NCBI GenBank assembly: GCA_027924585.1
Contig: BSBM01000809.1
Span: 7,845,001-7,909,000, forward strand
Direction: 5' to 3'
From: Larix kaempferi
Lineage: Eukaryota > Streptophyta > Pinopsida > Pinales > Pinaceae
DNA length: 64,000 bases
A program made the translations under genes and the position numbers. The notes under the pieces are model-generated. The model searched no databases. It had not been told where the DNA came from and was given only the letters and a program-made list of their open reading frames with translations. Each line of letters starts with the position of its first letter. The first letter of the stretch is position 1. Of this stretch, positions 58,114 through 64,000 are shown in pieces.

Positions 58114-59626
58114 CTAGAGTTTGGCCCTCGGCTCCTCTTTGTGTGACACCCAAATCCACCATATCTTTGCACCAAGAACTTCACCATTCTTCAATGGATC
58201 TATCATCCCAAGACCCCCCACAAACTTTGGTTTGAAAATAGTGTCCCAACTAACCAAATACCAACGGTGTTTTACTTGATTACCTCCCCACAGGAACTGT
58301 CGTTGAATTGATCTGATTTTCTTGAGAACCACTTTAGGGGAAGCCAAGGTGGAAAAAAGATAAACAGGAATGGCTTGGAGAACAAATTTCACAAGCACAA
58401 TTCTACTGGCCAGGTTAAGAGATCTGAAAGCCCAGTTATCTAGTTTTCGTCTTAATTTCTCTAGGAGGTCCTCCCATGAGACTTTTCGAATCACCTCATT
58501 AGCAAGAGGATCACCGAGATATTTTGATGGAAGGGAGCTCCCTTGGAAGCCAAGGATATGAAGAATATTCCTCTGATTTATATTTGGGGTATTTAAAAAT
58601 AAAACTTGGGATTTAGTGTCATTCACTTCCAGCCCAGAAGCTTTGGAGAAAGAATTCAAGCAATTCTTTAAGACCCTCGCTTCTTGCACCGAAGGATGCC
58701 CCATCAGCATGGTGTCATCCACAAATTGTTGGTGTGAAATGGTCTCCATTCCAAGATGGAGATTCAGATCCTTAAGCTCCCTTTGAACAATACGTTCTTT
58801 GATAACTCTACTCAACCCTTCTGCCATGAGGATAAATAGGAAAGGGGACAAATGAACTCCTTGTCGAATCACCCGAATAGGATTAAAAGTTCTTGTGGGG
58901 GAGCCATTTAGAAGGATAGAGAAAAAGGCGGTAGAAGTGATATTAATAATCCAATGGACCCAATCCACGTGGAACCCAAAGGCTACAAGCATCTCTTTTA
59001 AGAATTTCCAACTTAATTTATCTTAGGCTTTGGAGATATCCAATATTAACAGAATACCAGGTTTCTTAGTGGTTTTTTAGAGAATGGATAACTTTATGGA
59101 ATAAAATGATACCATCCAAGATTTGACTCCCTTCCACAAATCCAACCTGTTCTGGGGCAATCAGTTCAGGGAGGAGAGGTTTCAGCCGGTTAGATAACAC
59201 TTTAGTAATGATCTTATAAATGACATTACAGAGTTCTATAGGTCTGAATTTCCCCAGGGAATCAACACCCTCCTCTTTGGGGATGCGAGTAGGAAAGGTG
59301 GATTTGAGAGCTCTGAGGACTCCTTTATTCTTACCCGAGTCCTCCACAATTCTCCAGACATCATCTTTGATCAGATCCCAGAAATGATGAAAACATTTGG
59401 CGGTAAACCCATCAATTCCAGGATCCTTCCCATCTTTCATATGATTGAAAGCATCTTCAACTTCCTGGAATTCCACAGGCTTCATTAATATATTATTCTC
59501 TGCATCAGTCACCGGCCGGGGGATGTGCCTAGTGACCACCCTGATATGGGAAGATCTAGCCTGCCGATATTTCTTCATGATAGTTTCAAAATACTTGACA
59601 ACATCATCCTCCATATCTTCCCTCAT
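58114..59626 (-). pseudogene. LINE reverse transcriptase, unit 2
   Basis: 59066-59626 gives DGKDPGIDGFTAKCFHHFW and PEQVGFVEGSQ; 58114-58992 gives RQGVHLSPFLFILMAEGLS and FVDD. The break between the two frames is shared with unit 1. Confidence 0.92.
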
Positions 59627-60105
59627 TTCTATATACTGCTTGACATCTTTTTTAACCTCAATATCTTAGTCCTTTGGTGATTCTGAATCACCAAGTGTTG
59701 GAAGAATTTCGTGTTTCGCTCCCCCTCCTAGAGCCACTTATTGTGGGATTTTTGTTTCCACAACATCTCCTCTTGTTGTTCCCTATAATTAACTTGCGCA
59801 AGGGTAGCTTGCTCACAAAGTTTCAGGTCCTGAGAGTACCAAGAATTCATGCCTTCTCTCTGAATTTCCTCTAGCTATTTAGTTAGAGACTGCTGATCTT
59901 AGAATATGTTCCCAAATTCCTCCTTATTCGAGGTACGGATTTTTTCTTTCAATTTTTTCAGTTTTTGCTAGAATTGGTACATCAGGGTGCCCCTGATTGG
60001 TTCCAATTCCTCCCACCATTTACTGACAATATCTTTAAGGTGCTTATGTTCAAGCTAGAATTGTTCAAAATGAAATGTACGTCTAATGGGCAGACCACCA
60101 TCATC

Positions 60106-60795
60106 TCAAACCAGACTTGCTGGCCAATGATCGGAGCCATCCGAGGGGAGTGCCAGAGCAATCGCTTCCCTGTCCCCTGTAATCATATCCTCGGGAACAA
60201 GGAGTATGCCTAAACAGAAGGCAATGTGATGCTCACCACCTCTCTTGTTATTCCATGTAAACCAAACATTCCCTGTCTCGATGTCCACCAAGCCATTCTC
60301 CTGGATGAATTTTTTGAAGGATATATTGGCTGAATCCATGCTACATCTTCCTCCTTTCTTCTCTTCCAAAGAAGTGATCATGTTGAAATCACTGCCCATA
60401 ACCCAAAGACAACTTTCATTCTCATGGGATTCCATAAATAAGAAGGATAAGAAAGCATGTTTTTGGGACAAAACAATGGGACCATAGACATTGGTTAGAG
60501 TACCTCTTACCTCAGAATTATCAAGTTTGAAATCAGTGCTAATATAGAACCTAGAAGCATGAAAGCAGGTATGGGATATTGTCATGAGGTTCCATAAAAT
60601 GGAAATTCCACCAACCGCTCCCTTGGAATCATTAGCAATTACCTGACTTCCACTTATAACCTACATAGTCTCAGATCTACATTTTGTTTCTTGCAAGAAT
60701 AAAGCATATGGTTTTTCCTTCCTTAACTTCATCTTCAGGTTCTTCATTTTCATTGGATTATTAACCCTAGGGATATTCCAGGTTATAATATTCAT
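60106..60795 (-). pseudogene. LINE endonuclease domain, unit 2
   Basis: LTNVYGP, VMGSDFNMI, WFTWNN and DGSDHWP motifs as in unit 1, starting from the ATG at 60795 with a stop between. Confidence 0.87.
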
Positions 60796-60800
60796 TAGAT

Positions 60801-61416
60801 TGTTCGTTTTTCATTATTTAATTCAATTTGATCTAGGATCTTAATTGAAAGCATAACATGTACAACATATCAAGCATAAGAGGCAAGAGGCAAGAGACAC
60901 AAAACATTTCAATGGGGAAAACCTAGAAGGTGAAAAACCCCGCAACTTCTTCAGAGATAGAATAAGCCACAATACAAGATCACAATGATCAAAACTTAAG
61001 AGATAGATAACTGCAGCAGCTACAACTCCTCCACTTGTGCGCACTCCTCCTCTCTCTCACTAAAGCGAAGTGAGTGAATGAGAGAATGTGTAAAATGAGA
61101 GAGATACACTCTCTATTTATACACTACTTCACTCATCTTTTAACTCTAACTAGGTCGGCCCCAACTTAACCACTTAACATAATGTTGAATGGGCTGACCC
61201 CACTAGGGTGGTCTAATAACCCTTTAACCCACATGACTCATACAGGGCTGACCCCATCAAGGTGGTCTAATAACCCATAAAGTATAAGTTACGACACTTG
61301 CAAGTACAACTGACGGCACTTCCAATCAGAGGAATAATACATCTCCGTTAGGGATACAATAAAGTACAAATACAATATACAAGTGAATATCTTCCGAAGT
61401 TACAAATACATCAACA
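60801..61416 (-). mobile_element. Copia LTR (third type), unit 2
   Basis: 616 bp, same length and position as 32897-33512; the end reads CGAACA instead of CTAACA. The 3' internal remnant follows at 61417-61802. Confidence 0.85.
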
Positions 61417-61802
61417 CTCCCTCTTAACTAGGGAAGGTATTCTCTTGACACAAGTCATCAATACATATAGGCACAAGTCTTCAATTCTGGAGTTGGATCA
61501 CCATCACTAGATCACGGAGCATCATTGTCACTGCTGTTGTACTCATGATCTCGATCACTGGGCTATCTCTTAATTCTTCTCGTCATAGGAAGTTCTACAG
61601 AGCCATCCCTTTTTCATGTTGTTTGTAGGCCTAGCCTCCTGTAGGTCTTCATCATCTTTGTCCATACTGTGTAATGCTCAGGACTGATTACGTGCACCAA
61701 CAAAACCTTGAAAGAGCATCCTAGCACAGACTATAGGATCTCCCAGGATCTTATACATGTGACCTTCACAAAACCTCGAAAGAGCATCCGAGCACAGACT
61801 AT

Positions 61803-63288
61803 TGTTGGTCACCCTATATTGTAATTAATTACAACTAACACACAGGATGCTCAATATAAATTTTCAACCCAGGGAATCCTTTTATTTCAATTGCAATAAG
61901 CACAATCTATGCATAAACATTTCAAGTAGTTGATTAAATAAATGGAGATGAATGATTCTACCTATCTGGTCAGCACAAATCATTCCATAAATAAAATTAA
62001 TCTAACTCATACATCTAGGAATTCAAAGTGCAAATACCTTCCTACAGAAATCAACCTAGCAGTTACTAATATAAGAATTGAAATGAACTAGATTACTTTT
62101 GCAAGAAGTTAAATCCTATAATTATCAAACTACGCTATTCAATATTTACCAAAATGATTCATCCAGCAACTACTGTAACTCAATCATAATCTCCCTAATC
62201 TATGAATTCAATTAAAGATACACCAACATCCAAAATTAGAAAATAAGCTTGAACTCTAAATTGATAAATATTGGAAATCCTAGAAAGCATAAATAACTTA
62301 AAGGAATGGAAGATGAGATTGGCTGTAACAGCTATTGAACACACATGCATAATCAAAACTAGCCTACACAATCGACTATCACACCACACAGTTCCAGCTA
62401 TTCGGAATGCAAATAATCAAACTACCAAGAAAAGAATGCAATTGTAATTTCTCTGCTGCAGCTATCAGTAATACGCCTAATGCAATTCCACAAACACAAA
62501 ACAGGAAATGAATCTAACTACCTACTTAGCTTATCAATATCTGTGAGAAGGCAGGCCCTAGCCTTCTAATAGAGACGTCGTGAACTACCACAAATTAAGA
62601 CACAGAAATAGAAATAACTCTGCTCTTCATTAAAGACGGTAATCCACAGTCTCAGTCTTTGTTACAGCCCGTACAAAATGATAACTAACCAACCCCCAGA
62701 CTTTGAAAGCCTTCCCATATTTATACATGAGGAATATAGTTCGAGATCCACTAACTTCGTACAGCAAGGAAGATATCTAATCTTCATGTTGTAGAGTTAC
62801 TACTAGACTGTTACAGTCGCATTGGATGAGACCGTTTAAACATGAAGGATGTTGTTACTCTAGCAGTCAATGGATCAACGATTAACCAATTGGGAGGCGT
62901 CCTATCTATTGCAACAATGCTCTGTTCTAGGGAAGGCTTGTTACAGATTCACGTGGAAAGATGTGCTGCCCCTTTGAGTATGAGGAATCCAATTAGAAGA
63001 GTAACATCTGGCACTACGTATGATTCCTTCCCAAGGAATTGCGGCTGATACACCTGTGCTTTGATCTTAACTTAATGAAATCAACACAAGTTAGCATAAA
63101 TCAAAGGCTAGAATTCATAACCATAACAATCTAAGGCATTAATTAAATGAAACAATAATGAATTATACCTTGTCTGGATTGCTGAATGATCTGGAAAAAG
63201 GCATGTATGTGGTTTATGAAAGTAGGATATAATAGGCCAAAATGATGTAATAGGTGTGGTAAAAAAGGGGCATTTACAGGGCCCAACA
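61803..63288 (-). mobile_element. LTR of a further element, unit 2, 1,486 bp
   Basis: TGTTGGGCCC (63288) to GGTGACCAACA (61803) on the minus strand, with the polypurine tract at 63289-63297. Exact counterpart of 33897-35382. Confidence 0.7.
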
Positions 63289-63686
63289 TTTCCCCCCAAC
63301 TATCCATTTGCATGTCCTCATGCAATAACTTCCACTAGTCTGAATCTGAATCCAGACTAGATTTGTGAATATTGGTAAGATTTTAGGCAAGTTTCGATGG
63401 TTCCCCATGATGCACAAACCCCAACAGGAAGCCCACCTCTCCTAGCATTGCTTCTCCTCCTCTTTAGTCAAAACATAACTGTTCCTATAAGGACTCACAG
63501 GAAGCCATATGAGGGGAAACCTGAATCTTAACCAAAGCCACCTGGCTCCACACTTCTTCATGCACTACACATACCCAGGCACCCTTGTTAAAGCCTACTT
63601 AAAATTGACTCAAAGCAATAAGGATCCCCTTATTTCAAAGTTGGAGAAGAATATAACCATCTGTACTCACTACCCTCTAGGGCATG

Positions 63687-64000
63687 CTACTGATTACTAG
63701 AAATTATCCCAACACAGGTAGTAATGATTCTATCTTGTAGATTTTCTAAGTGTTGAACAATCTCATGAAACTCGAGAGCCTTTGCAAACTTGGCCTTGAG
63801 TCCTATTGGAAGCCGATGTTCATTTCTAATCCAAAGAGTGGCATTGTCCTCATTCTTTGTGATGGTTTGGAAGGCATCTTGCCATTTTACATGATTGATG
63901 ACAAAAGAAGCAAATGCCCTCAGCTGAATATCTCCCAAATGGGGAACAGGATTAGCATGAGAGTCGGTATAACAGGATTTATCATGTAAATATAATTCAC
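63687..64000 (-). pseudogene. Degraded coding region, unit 2, cut by window end
   Basis: Counterpart of 35781-36128: minus-strand frame with LRAFASFVINHVKW and LPIGLKAKFAKALEFHEIV. Unrecognised product. Confidence 0.45.

Larger units (their letters stand above)
54555..60795 (-). mobile_element. Decayed LINE (L1-type, with RNase H), unit 2
   Basis: Same structure as 26650-32891. The ATG of the endonuclease is at 60795. Domains: endonuclease 60106-60795, RT 59066-59626 and 58114-58992 (QQFVDDTMLMG), zinc region 57091-57591 open for 166 aa, insertion about 56500-56995, RNase H 56009-56631, tail 54916-55987. Frameshifts fall at the same places as in unit 1, so the LINE was already dead before the duplication. 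Confidence 0.85.
36739..64000 (+). repeat. Tandem duplication unit 2, runs off the window
   Basis: Direct repeat of 8731-36738. The counterpart of the unit 1 end would lie near 64644, beyond the window. Unit 2 lacks the unit 1 Copia element (empty site 37847-37851) but has its own at 42794-49761. Other differences include an extra promoter module (50561-50980), one instead of two copies of a 58-bp repeat, and two instead of one copies of an AT-rich 66-bp block near 38440-38560. Confidence 0.93.

Noticed and set aside
8731-64000. Assembly artefact as explanation of the duplication
   Set aside because: The units carry different Copia insertions, different small indels and roughly 1-3 % substitutions, which a false duplicate would not show.

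Overview
The window is plant nuclear DNA, most likely from a gymnosperm and probably a conifer. This is inferred from a duplicated secreted protein of the ginkbilobin-2 (Gnk2/DUF26) type, described mainly from Ginkgo and conifers, set in a gene-poor, AT-rich background built of nested Copia, Gypsy and LINE retroelements with telomere-like interstitial repeats. I see no rRNA, tRNA, CRISPR array, bacterial operon or organelle gene.

Layout. Positions 1-8730 are retroelement wreckage: a Gypsy gag end and a protease piece on the + strand, a degraded coding region on the - strand, and a partial Gypsy LTR. From 8731 the window is a large direct tandem duplication. Unit 1 is 8731-36738 and unit 2 is 36739 to beyond the window end. 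Each unit carries, in order: a degraded minus-strand reading frame; AT-rich DNA; a minus-strand Gypsy 5' end (gag, primer site, 2.2 kb LTR); a palindrome-rich degenerate repeat; a Gnk2-like gene; a C-depleted telomere-like tract; a decayed minus-strand LINE; a minus-strand Copia LTR abutting the LINE; a 1.5 kb LTR of another element; and a second degraded coding stretch. The units differ by roughly 1-3 % in the non-coding stretches I compared by eye.

After the duplication each unit received its own Copia insertion. Unit 1 has a 7.7 kb element (9843-17587) with a 5-bp target duplication, an empty site in unit 2, and LTRs differing at one base that I found. Its gag-pol is recognisable but broken by one frameshift and one stop. 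Unit 2 has a 7 kb relative without gag-pol (42794-49761), retaining an apparent scrap of reverse transcriptase. Both carry long chains of different minisatellites between the coding (or ex-coding) region and the 3' LTR.

Main points for follow-up. (1) The two Gnk2-like genes differ at 18 bases in about 98 aligned mature codons, 17 of them amino-acid changing, while adjacent non-coding DNA differs by about 1 %: a strong hint of diversifying selection. (2) The Copia 3' minisatellites, though different in sequence and length, repeatedly encode short hairpins whose arms change together, and the LTRs carry further covarying hairpins; the arrays are kept in the coding-deficient member. This may be an undescribed cis-acting RNA architecture. 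(3) The Gnk2-like promoter module is present twice in unit 1 and three times in unit 2, and the 3' UTR carries four hairpin repeats. Apart from the two Gnk2-like genes I see no credible host gene.
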